Origin: Adlercreutzia shanghongiae
Lineage (GTDB): Bacteria > Actinomycetota > Coriobacteriia > Coriobacteriales > Eggerthellaceae
NCBI RefSeq assembly: GCF_035830635.1
Contig: NZ_JAYMFI010000015.1
Coordinates: 46,067 to 110,066 of the forward strand
Length of the DNA: 64,000 bases
Direction of reading: 5' to 3'
Below, piece after piece: positions 8,593-17,917 of the stretch. The notes beneath the pieces were generated by a model. That model saw nothing but the letters and a program-made list of their open reading frames with translations, had not been told where the DNA came from and searched no databases. Position numbers and translations under genes: made by a program. The first letter of the stretch is position 1. Every line of letters starts with the position of its first letter.

Positions 8593-9312
8593 CTAGAACG
8601 CGCGCTGCTCGTAGAGCTTCACGGCCACGAATGCGCTTGCGGCGTAGACGGCCAGTGCCCCGGCCACAACGCCCGCGACCAGCGCTGCCACTGCGCCCCA
8701 CGAGCCATCCGCCAGCCAGGTGTTCAGGTTGGTCACCAAATCGAGGGCCGGAATGCTCTCTCCGAACAGCCCGACGCCCACGGCCAAAACGAGCACCACG
8801 ACAAGTGGCGCGAACCGGGTTGCCTTCGTCATGCCGAACCGCGCGATGAGCGGAAGCGCCACTGACGCGCCCATCAAGATGACGAGCGCGGCCGCAAGGG
8901 CGCTCGCGGCGATGGCGGCCGGCGGGTTCGCGTCCAGGGCCAGCCCCGCGAGGGGCGCGTCTGGCTGGCCGCCGGCGATGGCGCTGGCAACGGCGGCCAC
9001 GGCAAGCCCAAGCAAAATGGCCACGACGGTAGTGGCCAGCACCACCAGAAGCACGCTGGCGTAGCGGCCGAGCACCACCTGACGGCGGCTTACGGGTAGG
9101 GTGAGGCGGAAGCGCTCCCAACCGTTCTGCTCGTCCATGCCGGCGATGGTGAACAGGTACATGAAGGGCACCATGGCCGCAACGGCGGCGATGCCGCCCA
9201 CGGTGGTGTCCATGGCGTAGCACATCACCAGGCCCACGAAGACGCAGATGCTGAGCATCTGCAGCAGCATACTGCGGGCGACGAGCAGATCGGAGAGCAT
9301 CATGGTCTTCAT
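8593..9312 (-). CDS. ABC-2 type permease of a YtrA-type operon
   Basis: A 239-residue integral membrane protein with about six hydrophobic helices. Between helices two and three is the segment AGMDEQNGWERFRLTLPVSRRQVVLGRY, the typical ABC-2 permease loop (the E..LP.sR..vvl.ry pattern). Its start overlaps the stop of the ATPase gene by 4 bp, and the GntR regulator lies upstream of both. This regulator-ATPase-permease order matches YtrA-controlled ABC systems, which are induced by cell-wall antibiotics in Firmicutes. The actual substrate here is unknown. Confidence 0.88.
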   Translation of the reverse strand: MKTMMLSDLLVARSMLLQMLSICVFVGLVMCYAMDTTVGGIAAVAAMVPFMYLFTIAGMDEQNGWERFRLTLPVSRRQVVLGRYASVLLVVLATTVVAILLGLAVAAVASAIAGGQPDAPLAGLALDANPPAAIAASALAAALVILMGASVALPLIARFGMTKATRFAPLVVVLVLAVGVGLFGESIPALDLVTNLNTWLADGSWGAVAALVAGVVAGALAVYAASAFVAVKLYEQRAF

Positions 9313-10193
9313 CGGGATTCCCCTTTCAGGGTGAGGGTCATGTAGTCTTCAATGGTGGCTGCGTCCACGGGGATATCGGGGAAGGCGCGGGCGAAGGCGA
9401 AGCGGTCGGGCACGAGCAGGTTGCAGCCGAAGCCGTGGCGCTCGATGCGGATGGCATCGGCGCTCAGGAAGTCCGCGGCCAGCACCGCTTCCAATTCGGC
9501 GGTGCGGCAGCGGGCCACGCCGGCCTCGTCGGTGATGGCGTCCTTCGGCAGCGAGAACACCACGCGCCCCGCATCCAGGCAGATCACCTCGTCGGCGATT
9601 TTCTCCAGGTCGGAGGTGATATGGGTGGACATGAAAATGCCGCGCTCTCCCTCGGCCATGAACTCGCGCAGAAGCTCGAGCACGTCCTCGCGGGCGAGCG
9701 GGTCCAGCCCCGCCGTGGCCTCGTCCAGGATCAGCAGCTCGGGGTGGTGGGCCAGGGCGAAGGCCAGTGTGAGCTTCATGCCCATGCCGCGCGACAGCTC
9801 GGACACCTTCTTCTTTGGAGCAAGCTCGAAGCGCTCGGTCAGCGCGGCGAAACGGGCACTGTCCCAGCTGGCGTAGGCGGCGCGCCCGATGGAGCCCACC
9901 GCCTTCACCGTGCAGGTGCCGGGGAAGGCGCAGGTGTCCAGCACCACGCCGATGCGCGCCTTCAATGCGTCCAGCGCGGACGCGCCCGGGCGAACCTCCT
10001 CGCCGAACAGGCGCACCGTGCCCGTATCGGCGCCGATGAGGCCGAGAGCCGCCTTCAGGGTGGTGGTCTTGCCGGCGCCGTTCGAGCCGATGAACCCGAC
10101 GACGCTGCCCGGCTCCACGGCCAGGTTCACGTCGGCGAGCATGAACCCGTCGTAGCGCTTGCCCAGGTTGTCTATTTCTATTAAGTTGGTCAT
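9309..10193 (-). CDS. ABC transporter ATP-binding protein (YtrB/CcmA type)
   Basis: The 294-residue ATPase has Walker A GSNGAGKTT, a divergent signature region (KVSELSRGMGMKLTLAFAL), Walker B LLILDEATAGLD and the switch histidine in MSTHITSDLEKIAD. The C-terminal ~80 residues form an accessory domain ending with DAATIEDYMTLTLKG, as in YtrB-like proteins. It energises the permease encoded immediately downstream (4-bp overlap). Expression is probably controlled by the GntR protein whose gene lies 180 bp upstream; the intervening space carries two REP-like palindromes. Confidence 0.93.
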   Translation of the reverse strand: MTNLIEIDNLGKRYDGFMLADVNLAVEPGSVVGFIGSNGAGKTTTLKAALGLIGADTGTVRLFGEEVRPGASALDALKARIGVVLDTCAFPGTCTVKAVGSIGRAAYASWDSARFAALTERFELAPKKKVSELSRGMGMKLTLAFALAHHPELLILDEATAGLDPLAREDVLELLREFMAEGERGIFMSTHITSDLEKIADEVICLDAGRVVFSLPKDAITDEAGVARCRTAELEAVLAADFLSADAIRIERHGFGCNLLVPDRFAFARAFPDIPVDAATIEDYMTLTLKGESR

Positions 10194-10228
10194 ATTCGTT
10201 CCTCACTTGCTCTCTTGCCGGGCCTCCC

Positions 10229-10316
10229 GTGGGAGCGGGCTTTAGCCCGCCCGCTCGCCCCGGCGTCGTCCCGCTCGCCCGGCATCGTCCCGTAGGGGCG
10301 GGCTTCAGTCCGCCCG
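10229..10316. repeat. Two REP-like palindromes
   Basis: One copy near 10229-10256 reads GGGAGCGGGCTTTAGCCCGC and continues CCGCTC. A second near 10292-10316 begins GTAGGGGCGGGCTTCAGTCC. They share the design of the pair at 5936-6018. They lie between the GntR gene and the ATPase gene of one operon, where a hairpin could adjust relative expression; this is inference. Confidence 0.65.
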
Positions 10317-10373
10317 CTCGGCTTCCGATTCGCGAGTAGGTCAAAACCCGTCCCGCGAAAGCTCGCGTACCGG

Positions 10374-10775
10374 CTATTCCTCTTCCAGCAGCACGTCCAG
10401 CATGGCGTGCAGGTCGGCGGCTCCAATGCCCGCGCCGGCCGCCTCGGACACGGCGCGGGCGAGGTGCCCCTCCACCTGGCGCAGGCGCTCCTCGCGGAGA
10501 AGCTCCAGGTTGCCGCCGGCCACGAACGACCCCTTGCCCTGCACCGTGTCGATGAATCCGGCCTCCTCCAGCTCGGCGTAGGCGCGCTTGGTGGTGATAA
10601 CGCTGATGCGCAGGTCATTCGCCAGGGCGCGGATGGAGGGAAGGGGGTCGCCCTCGGCCAGGTCGCCGGCCATGATGGCCGCCTTCACCTGGCGCGCAAT
10701 CTGCTCGTAGATGGGCTCGCTGCTTCCGTTTGCGATGATGATGTCCAAGGTGCCTCTTTCTTGAGGGCGCGCCAC
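10374..10775 (-). CDS. GntR-family regulator, YtrA subfamily
   Basis: A short protein of 133 residues. The N-terminal winged helix (about 10-80) shows the GntR pattern: PIYEQIARQVKAAIMAGDLAEGDPLPSIR, then LANDLRISVITTKRAYAELEEAGFI and the wing QGKGSFVA. Only about 50 residues follow, as in the YtrA subfamily, too few for a ligand-binding FadR or UTRA domain. It is the first gene of a GntR-ATPase-permease operon on the minus strand and probably represses it. A GTGTATATAC inverted repeat 100-135 bp upstream is the likely operator. Confidence 0.92.
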   Translation of the reverse strand: MARPQERGTLDIIIANGSSEPIYEQIARQVKAAIMAGDLAEGDPLPSIRALANDLRISVITTKRAYAELEEAGFIDTVQGKGSFVAGGNLELLREERLRQVEGHLARAVSEAAGAGIGAADLHAMLDVLLEEE

Positions 10776-10878
10776 CTTGCCGGCCGCCTCGGATGGTTAC
10801 CCCAAGATGGCCGGCCAGGCGCGCGCTCTGGTCGGCTTCCGCGGAAAGGGCGTCCCCCGCTCCGTGAAAGCGCGAATA

Positions 10879-10910
10879 GTGTATATACCCTACATGCACA
10901 GTATATACAC
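10879..10910 (-). promoter_or_regulatory. Candidate GntR/YtrA operator
   Basis: Perfect arms GTGTATATAC (10879-10888) and GTATATACAC (10901-10910) with a 12-nt spacer lie upstream of the GntR gene. GTGTA/TACAC dyads are typical of YtrA-family operators. The TA-rich arms also supply possible -10 boxes for minus-strand transcription, so binding would compete with polymerase. Confidence 0.6.
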
Positions 10911-10944
10911 ACCTATACACACTCGTCAAGCGGAATGAGGAAGA

Positions 10945-11571
10945 TTAGCGATTGGAAATGACGAGGCCGGCGATGGTGAGGACGAGGCCAGCGGCGATGG
11001 TGGCAGTGAAAGGCTCGCCGAGGATAATGACCGAAGTGGCGGCTGTGATGGCGGGCACGAGGTAAATATAGGTGCTCGTGGTAACAGGCCCCAGGTGCTT
11101 CACGGCGAATCCCCAGGTAGCAAAGCAGGCAGCCGAGGCGACGAGGCCCAAGAATAAAAGATTGCCGGCATTGACAGGGCTGGCGAGGGCGGAGATGTCG
11201 GGAAGCGCGCCGCCGAAGGGGATCATGGGCATCATGAACAGCAGGCCCCAGCCGAAAATGCGCTTGGTTGAGGCGAGGGTCTCGTAGCCGGCGCCCGCGA
11301 TGCGGTCCACCGTGGTAGAGTACGCGGCCCACACGCAGGCGGCTCCGAGCGCAAGGCCGCAGCCGATGAGGTTGGACGTCGTATCGGCACCCGCGGAACC
11401 CCCGCTGGCGAGGCTCACGACGGCGACGCCGCTCATAGCCAGCATGAAACCGAGCGCGAACCGGATGAACAGAATGTGCATCGGCGAGAAATCGACGAGC
11501 AGCACCTTGGTGGAAACGAACGTGATGCCCCACGCGAAAACGGTGAAGGCCGCAAGCAGATGAGCCTTCAT
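10945..11571 (-). CDS. EamA/DMT-family transporter with internal deletion
   Basis: Only 208 residues, against about 290-300 for ten-helix EamA transporters. The start (FTVFAWGITFVSTKVLL, helix 1; ILFIRFALGF, helix 2) runs straight into MLAMSGVAVVSLA, which is normally the fifth helix of the first repeat. The second EamA repeat (LGAACVWAAYSTTVDRI to the end) is complete. The parts are in frame, so about 85 residues covering helices 3-4 appear to be missing, leaving roughly seven helices. It may be a non-functional remnant or a reduced transporter. Its stop lies 41 bp beyond the presumed GntR operator. Confidence 0.82.
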   Translation of the reverse strand: MKAHLLAAFTVFAWGITFVSTKVLLVDFSPMHILFIRFALGFMLAMSGVAVVSLASGGSAGADTTSNLIGCGLALGAACVWAAYSTTVDRIAGAGYETLASTKRIFGWGLLFMMPMIPFGGALPDISALASPVNAGNLLFLGLVASAACFATWGFAVKHLGPVTTSTYIYLVPAITAATSVIILGEPFTATIAAGLVLTIAGLVISNR

Positions 11572-11752
11572 CGGCGCACCTCGCTCAGGGATTGCTTGTT
11601 GTTTCGCGGTTCAGCCATAACGGTCCCATGGTAACGCTTTGCGAAGGAGCGTCTTGTCGGAAATTGCAGGGTTCACTTTTGCTCATGGTTGCTCGATGGG
11701 GAGGTTTGTGGCACAATACCGCCTTGCGCGACAGAGGCTCGCGCTTGCACAG

Positions 11753-11827
11753 GGTCGCGTGGCGCAGCGGGAGCGCAGGTGCCTTACAAGCACAAGGTCG
11801 GGGGTTCAAATCCCTCCGCGACCACCA
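11753..11827 (+). tRNA. tRNA-Val (anticodon UAC)
   Basis: The cloverleaf folds by eye. Acceptor GGTCGCG pairs with CGCGACC; the D stem is GCGC/GCGC; the anticodon loop CTTACAA has UAC at positions 34-36; the T stem GGGGG/CCCTC contains one G-U pair around TTCAAAT. The discriminator A and the CCA end are encoded. The D and T loops have the expected sizes. Confidence 0.95.
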
Positions 11828-11838
11828 TAGTCATAACA

Positions 11839-11873
11839 AGAAAAACCCCAGTTCATACGGGGTTTTCTTTTTG
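11839..11873 (+). terminator. Rho-independent terminator of tRNA-Val
   Basis: GAAAAACCCC and GGGGTTTTC pair around a loop of about 9 nt, followed by TTTTT. It lies 12 nt after the tRNA. Just beyond (11895-11920) the decamer TTTGGCAGAC occurs in a near-tandem pair. Confidence 0.85.
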
Positions 11874-12106
11874 ATAATCTGCTATATCTAGCTATATTTT
11901 TGGCAGACTTTGGCAGACGAATGCCCAGTGAAGCGCGCCTGCAGAAATTTCATTTTGTCGCATGAGTGAGAATTGCGGGAGAGCGTCTTGCGTGTTTCCC
12001 GTGACGGTCCTGCGGATTGCGGGAGGTGCGAAACGGGAAATCCCCGCGTCATTTTTGCGACTCTGCGCTTGCATGATTGCCTTGTATCCGAAAGGCAGGA
12101 GATGCA

Positions 12107-12913
12107 ATGGCGATCAACAAGACGAAATGGGGAGCGGCGGCCTGCGGACTGTGCTGCGCCCTGTGCGTGGCGCTCTATTTGGGCAGTGTGCGCGGAGAAG
12201 TGGACGCCGCCCGCGCCGAGGCCCTTGAGCGCTACGGGGGCGATCAGATTGAAGTGTGCGTGGCCAAAAGAGATTTGGCGGCCGGCGAGGTTGTGGACGC
12301 CTCGTCTTTGGCTACGAAAATGTGGGTAGCAGACCTTTTGCCAGATGGAGCGGTGACTGACGCTTCGCAGATTGTCGGGCAGCGCTTGGGATCGAGCATC
12401 ATCAAGGGAGAGGTCATTTGCGCCCGCCGTATGGAGGCGAGCGATTCCTCCCTGAGCGTGCCCGAGGGCATGGCGGCCATCAGCGTGCCGGCCCAGGCTA
12501 TTCAGGCCGTGGGCGGGTCGATAGAGCCCGGCATGGAGGTAGACGTGTATGCGACGGGTCCGGTTTCCACGACGAAGCTCGTAAGCGCCGCGCTTGTTTT
12601 GGCGTCCAGCGCGACTTCCGAGAGCGGCGCCACGGTCGATTGGATCACGTTGGCCGTGGCGCCCGAGCGCGTGCAGGAGGTGGTGGCTGCGGCGCAGAAT
12701 CTCGAGCTGTATTTCGCGCTTCCCGCCGTGAGCGTCGAGGGCTCGGCGGATGCCAGCGAGGCTACCGCCGGCGAGCAGGGGCAAGAGACGACTGTGGAGG
12801 AGGATCAGGCGGTCCAGCAGGACCCTTCAGGTGATGCGTCGGCGACGTCCGCGCCAGGCGTCATTGAAGAGCCCGGCCGCACGGCGGGCCCGGGAGAGGC
12901 GGTGGCGTCGTGA
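12107..12913 (+). CDS. cpaB: Flp pilus assembly protein CpaB/RcpC
   Basis: First gene of the Tad/Flp pilus operon. ATG 12107 (MAINKTKWGAA) is preferred because GCAGGAG lies 5 nt upstream; the reading frame stays open 10 codons further. The 268-residue protein has an N-terminal anchor (about 9-25), then a SAF domain (QIEVCVAKRDLAAGEVVDAS, followed by GQRLGSSIIKGEVICARRM) and an RcpC-type domain. The C-terminus is an acidic, low-complexity tail rich in Glu, Gln and Ala. In secretin-containing bacteria CpaB stabilises the outer-membrane channel; here no secretin is visible, and it probably has a wall-associated role. The next gene overlaps by 4 bp. Confidence 0.9.
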   Translation: MAINKTKWGAAACGLCCALCVALYLGSVRGEVDAARAEALERYGGDQIEVCVAKRDLAAGEVVDASSLATKMWVADLLPDGAVTDASQIVGQRLGSSIIKGEVICARRMEASDSSLSVPEGMAAISVPAQAIQAVGGSIEPGMEVDVYATGPVSTTKLVSAALVLASSATSESGATVDWITLAVAPERVQEVVAAAQNLELYFALPAVSVEGSADASEATAGEQGQETTVEEDQAVQQDPSGDASATSAPGVIEEPGRTAGPGEAVAS

Positions 12914-14202
12914 CGAACAGGGGATACGTGATGCTCTGCAGCTGCAATCCCGAGGTGCTGCCGGCAGGCGATGTAACGGGAGGCTTCCCCTCGGCAATAG
13001 AAGGGCTTGCGGTGGAAGTGTGCGCCGAGGCGGCCTCGGTGCGAGAGAGGGCGGCAGACGATGACCTCAAGGCATTGTGGGTGGAATCTTGCGAAGGCAT
13101 CGAGCCTATCAATCTCGCTGCTGCCTGCAAAAGTGACCATCCTGCCACAGAGGTGTTTCTCGTGGCCGCAGATCGCACGGGGTCGGTTGTTTCCCGGGCT
13201 AACGCGGCGCATCTAGATGGGATCGTTCATCCGTCAGATTTGTGCGACCGTCTGCGCGAAGCGGCGCTGCGCTTTGCGGGAGATGAGAAATGCGGCCATC
13301 GAGAGGAAAGGGCGCCTGCTCTGACCGAGACGCCATCCGACAGGGGCGACAAGGCGCGATCGGGCTTTCTTCTGACGGTGGTGAGCGGCAGCGGAGGTGC
13401 GGGCAAGAGCACTGTAGCAGTGCTTGCGGCCTTGGCGGGCGCCCGTCGTGGAGTGAGAGCGGCCCTTCTCGATGCCGACCTACAGTTTGGGGACCTTGGC
13501 GATCGGGCGGGATTTTGCCCGGCGCTTTCGATCGAGGAGGTGGTTGCGAAGCAAGCGGTGCCCGAGGAGGTTGGCGAGGCGCCCCTCGCGCTGCTCAGGG
13601 CGCCTCGAGCGTTGGAGCGGTCCGAGGCGATTTCGGAATCGCTGGGCGCGTTGGTTGAGCTTGTGTGCCAGGCTTTTGATTTTGTTGTCGTGAACACCGG
13701 CGGCAGCTGGGGCGAGCAGCATCTTCAGCTGCTCGAGCGCAGTGCAGCGACCCTCTTTTTGGTTGACCAGCGGGCCTCGTCGGTTCGCGCATGCCGTCAC
13801 GCGCTCGATTTGTGCCTGCGCTGCGGTATCGCAACCAGCTCGTTCCTCCTGGCCGTGAACCGATGCACGCGCCATGCTCCCTTCACGTCCATCGACGTGT
13901 CGAGCGCCCTCGACGGGGCGCACGTGGTGGAGCTTGCCGATGGCGGGCGCGAGGTGGAGGAGCTGCTGGGGTCAGGCTTGGCTCATGATTTAGCGGACGA
14001 GGCGAATCCTTTGTACGCGAGCATTGAGAGGATGCTCGACGAGCTGCTTTTTCTACCTCATCAAGAGGCGGAAGGCGGCGTGCAGGTCTCCCTCGGGCGC
14101 ATCGGGCTTAAGGCGAGGACAGAGGGCGCGGGCTCCAAGCGCGCTAAGCGCAAGGGCCGGTTGTCTCGTCGCGACCGCGTTTTGGCCGTCAAAGCTCGCT
14201 AG
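12910..14202 (+). CDS. tadZ: TadZ/CpaE-like MinD/ParA-family ATPase
   Basis: The 430-residue protein starts at GTG 12910 (GTGA overlap with cpaB). Residues about 1-130 form a degenerate receiver-like domain, as in TadZ/CpaE proteins. A deviant Walker A follows (VVSGSGGAGKSTVAVLA, about 157-173), and then LLDADLQFGDLGD, the switch-type Asp motif of MinD/ParA ATPases. The C-terminal 40 residues are strongly basic (KRAKRKGRLSRRDR), which may bind membrane or nucleic acid. In Tad systems TadZ places the pilus machine at its cellular site. Gene order and overlap with tadA support the call. Confidence 0.9.
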   Translation: MTNRGYVMLCSCNPEVLPAGDVTGGFPSAIEGLAVEVCAEAASVRERAADDDLKALWVESCEGIEPINLAAACKSDHPATEVFLVAADRTGSVVSRANAAHLDGIVHPSDLCDRLREAALRFAGDEKCGHREERAPALTETPSDRGDKARSGFLLTVVSGSGGAGKSTVAVLAALAGARRGVRAALLDADLQFGDLGDRAGFCPALSIEEVVAKQAVPEEVGEAPLALLRAPRALERSEAISESLGALVELVCQAFDFVVVNTGGSWGEQHLQLLERSAATLFLVDQRASSVRACRHALDLCLRCGIATSSFLLAVNRCTRHAPFTSIDVSSALDGAHVVELADGGREVEELLGSGLAHDLADEANPLYASIERMLDELLFLPHQEAEGGVQVSLGRIGLKARTEGAGSKRAKRKGRLSRRDRVLAVKAR

Positions 14203-14213
14203 GGAGGTGCTCT

Positions 14214-15545
<1,332 letters not shown>

Positions 15546-16491
15546 CATCGTCCGGCGGGGCGGGCTATCTCGCCGCGAAGTTCCTAAATGGCAGACGAGT
15601 TCGCGCCCGTCGGATTCGGTCCCTGGTCGACAAGGGCAGTGCGGCTGCGTCCCTTCCTTGGCTCGCGTGGCGCCTTCGCCGCGGCGTCAGGGTTTTTCAA
15701 CCTGCGGTCGAAGCCCTTATGCGGCGTCCCGCTGTGCGGCGCTATGCCCTCTGGGCCCAGCTGTCGCTGGAGCAGCGAGGGATAGGAACATCGCCCGATG
15801 CGCTGATTTCTCTGGTTCTGGCGGCGCTGGTGACCGTCGCGGTGCTCGGTTGTCTCATCGTCGGGTCGCCGGTGTTCGGCGCAGCTGTGGCCGGGTGCGC
15901 TCTGGTGGTGCTTTGCGCTGCCGTGAGAAGCGATGTGGAGCGCCGCGAGGCGGCCTTGAGAGACGAGATTCCCGATGCCCTGCGCTCCTTGGGCGTGTGC
16001 TTCAAGGCGGGTCTGTCTCTCGCGCAAACGCTTCGACAGACGGCCTCGGAGATGAAAGGGCCGCTCGGCGGTCTTTTTCTCTCGTCGGCTCTTGTGCTCG
16101 ATGCGGGAGGTACGACCTCCGAGTCGCTCGCATTGTTCCGCCAGCGGACCGACGTGCCCGAGCTGGCCTTTGTGGCTGTGGCGCTTAACGTGCAGCATCG
16201 TAGCGGTGGCAGTCTTTCCGCTGTGCTCGATGCGGCGCGCCAGTCGGTGGAAAGCGAGATCGAGCTTGCGCGCTCCCTCAAGGTGCAGACGGCCCAGGCC
16301 CAGCTCTCGGCCCGCATCGTCACGGCGATGCCCTTCGTGCTCATCGCCTTGTTCTCGCTGCTAAGCCCCGGCTTCCTCTCGCCGTTTTTCGAGAGCGTGG
16401 CGGGCATGGCGCTGCTCGGAGCGGCGCTGCTCATGCAGGCCGCCGGCGTGGTCATCGTTCATCGCATGCTCGATGTCGGCGGGAGGCGATC

Positions 16492-17445
16492 GTGATGGGG
16501 GCGTCTTGGATGGAGGGCGTTGCGGCGGTGCTCTCGCTTGCCTTCTCTGCTGGCCTTGGCGCCTTTGCATGGGGCGTTTACGCCTCTTGGCGGCGGCGTC
16601 TGCGTCACCGTGCCGTCGTGGCGGAAAACGTTGCGGCGTCGCCGGAGGGGCGCTTCGGGAAATGCGAGGACAAAAGGCTCGACGAGCGCATTGTCGGATA
16701 CGCGAGGGACCTGACGCGGCGGGCACGAAGTCCGCTGTTCCATCCGGTCGCTCCCCGGGCGCTAAGGCGGCATCCCTGTCCGGAAAGCCGCTTGAGGGCT
16801 GCCGGGCTGAGAGGGGCTGTCTCTTCGGGGGGTTATTGGGAGGCTCGCTTGCGTCTCGCCTGTGCGGGCGGGATCTTGGGCCTTGCGCTGGGCCTTGCGC
16901 TTACCTTCGAGCTGGGTCTGGTGCTTTCGGGGGCGGGGCTCGTTGCGGGCTGGCGGGCGCTGCCGTGGGCGATCGACCGGCGCAGCCGCGAGCGCGCGTC
17001 GGCCATGGAGTGCAATCTGGCGGAGATGCTCGATGTGGTGGCGCTCGGTATGCGCAGCGGCATGTCCTTCGACGGCAGCCTCGATTTGTACACAGGGCAC
17101 TTCCGCACTCATTTGGCCGACGAGTTTTGCAGCGCCCATCGCCAATGGGCTTGCGGGCTGGCTACGCGATCGGAGGCGCTTCGGGCGGTGGCGGATTCCT
17201 ACGCTTCGCCGTTGCTCGGTCGGGTCGTCGAGAACATGGTGCGCTCGCTGCGCTTCGGTTCCACCATGGCGGGAAATTTGGAGGACGCCGCTCGAGAGGC
17301 GCGGCTCGGCTACAAGGCACGCCGCGAAGAGGCGGTGGCCAAGGCGCCCGTAAAGATGATGGTGCCGACGGGGGTACTCATTTTGCCGGCCATGCTCATG
17401 CTAGTGCTCGGTCCGGTGCTTTTGGAATTGGCAGGAGGCTTCTAA
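16492..17445 (+). CDS. tadC: TadC-type pilus platform protein
   Basis: The 317-residue partner of TadB has a C-terminal T2SSF-like domain: LAEMLDVVALGMRSGMSFDG, ENMVRSLRFGSTMAGNLEDAA, and the final helix PTGVLILPAMLMLVLGPVLLEL. An N-terminal helix (about 5-30) is followed by a basic cytoplasmic stretch and two more helices (about 120-165). GTG 16492 overlaps the tadB stop (GTGA). A second ATG two codons later is possible. Confidence 0.92.
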   Translation: MMGASWMEGVAAVLSLAFSAGLGAFAWGVYASWRRRLRHRAVVAENVAASPEGRFGKCEDKRLDERIVGYARDLTRRARSPLFHPVAPRALRRHPCPESRLRAAGLRGAVSSGGYWEARLRLACAGGILGLALGLALTFELGLVLSGAGLVAGWRALPWAIDRRSRERASAMECNLAEMLDVVALGMRSGMSFDGSLDLYTGHFRTHLADEFCSAHRQWACGLATRSEALRAVADSYASPLLGRVVENMVRSLRFGSTMAGNLEDAAREARLGYKARREEAVAKAPVKMMVPTGVLILPAMLMLVLGPVLLELAGGF

Positions 17446-17475
17446 TGTCCGTTGTGAAAAGAAAGGAAGGACGAC

Positions 17476-17718
17476 ATGGAACGATTCAAGGAACTTATGG
17501 AAAAGGCGCGGGAGGGGTGCGGTGCCCTCGACCGAAGGAGCCGGGCCTGGTGTGCTGCGATGCGCTCGCGTCTGGCGGACGCCAGCGGACAGGGAACCAC
17601 CGAGTATGCCATTCTCGTCGGCGTGCTCGTGGTTATCGCCATCATCGCTATCACCCTGTTCCGGCCAAAATTGCAAGAGCTTTGGGATGCCATCGCTTCG
17701 GGAATCAACAGCTTGTAG
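17476..17718 (+). CDS. flp: Flp/Fap-type pilin subunit
   Basis: The 80-residue prepilin has a long, charged leader (about 38 residues) followed by GQGTTEYAILVGVLVVIAIIA, which carries the Flp processing motif (Gly before Q, with Glu at +5 and Tyr next to it). A short C-terminal part FRPKLQELWDAIASGINSL follows. After cleavage by a TadV-type peptidase the mature pilin would have about 41 residues, as usual for Flp. AAGGAAGGACGAC gives the ribosome site. No prepilin peptidase gene is in this window, so it must be elsewhere. Confidence 0.93.
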   Translation: MERFKELMEKAREGCGALDRRSRAWCAAMRSRLADASGQGTTEYAILVGVLVVIAIIAITLFRPKLQELWDAIASGINSL

Positions 17719-17906
17719 GCGACGAGCGAGGGCAGGGCACTGTGGAATATGCCGTGGTGACAGCCGCTTTTCTCTGTGTCATTGTTGCCGGGGCGGCACT
17801 CTGGCGCGCCCTGTCCTCGGAACTGTTCGTCGCCCACGGCCTTGCCTCGGCGTCGCATCATCTGGCGGGAGCTGTCGGCTGGATTGCCGACGTGCTCGTG
17901 TTCTAG
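17682..17906 (+). CDS. Second Flp-like pilin or pseudopilin
   Basis: A frame overlapping the flp 3' end encodes ERGQGTVEYAVVTAAFL, a second prepilin motif (Gly, then Q with Glu at +5 and Tyr), a hydrophobic helix and about 30 more residues ending GWIADVLVF. No ATG is available near the 5' end. TTG 17682 is the nearest usable start and would give 74 residues with a leader of about 17; translation may be coupled to flp. The coding sense is supported by the motif and by the tight fit between flp and the next gene. The start is uncertain. Confidence 0.7.
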   Translation: MGCHRFGNQQLVGDERGQGTVEYAVVTAAFLCVIVAGAALWRALSSELFVAHGLASASHHLAGAVGWIADVLVF

Positions 17907-17917
17907 GGGTGAGTGGC

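Noticed and set aside
16473..17681. Long frame overlapping tadC in another register
   Set aside because: Its upstream part has shadow composition; only the last ~74 codons (from 17682) contain a pilin motif and were kept as a separate gene.
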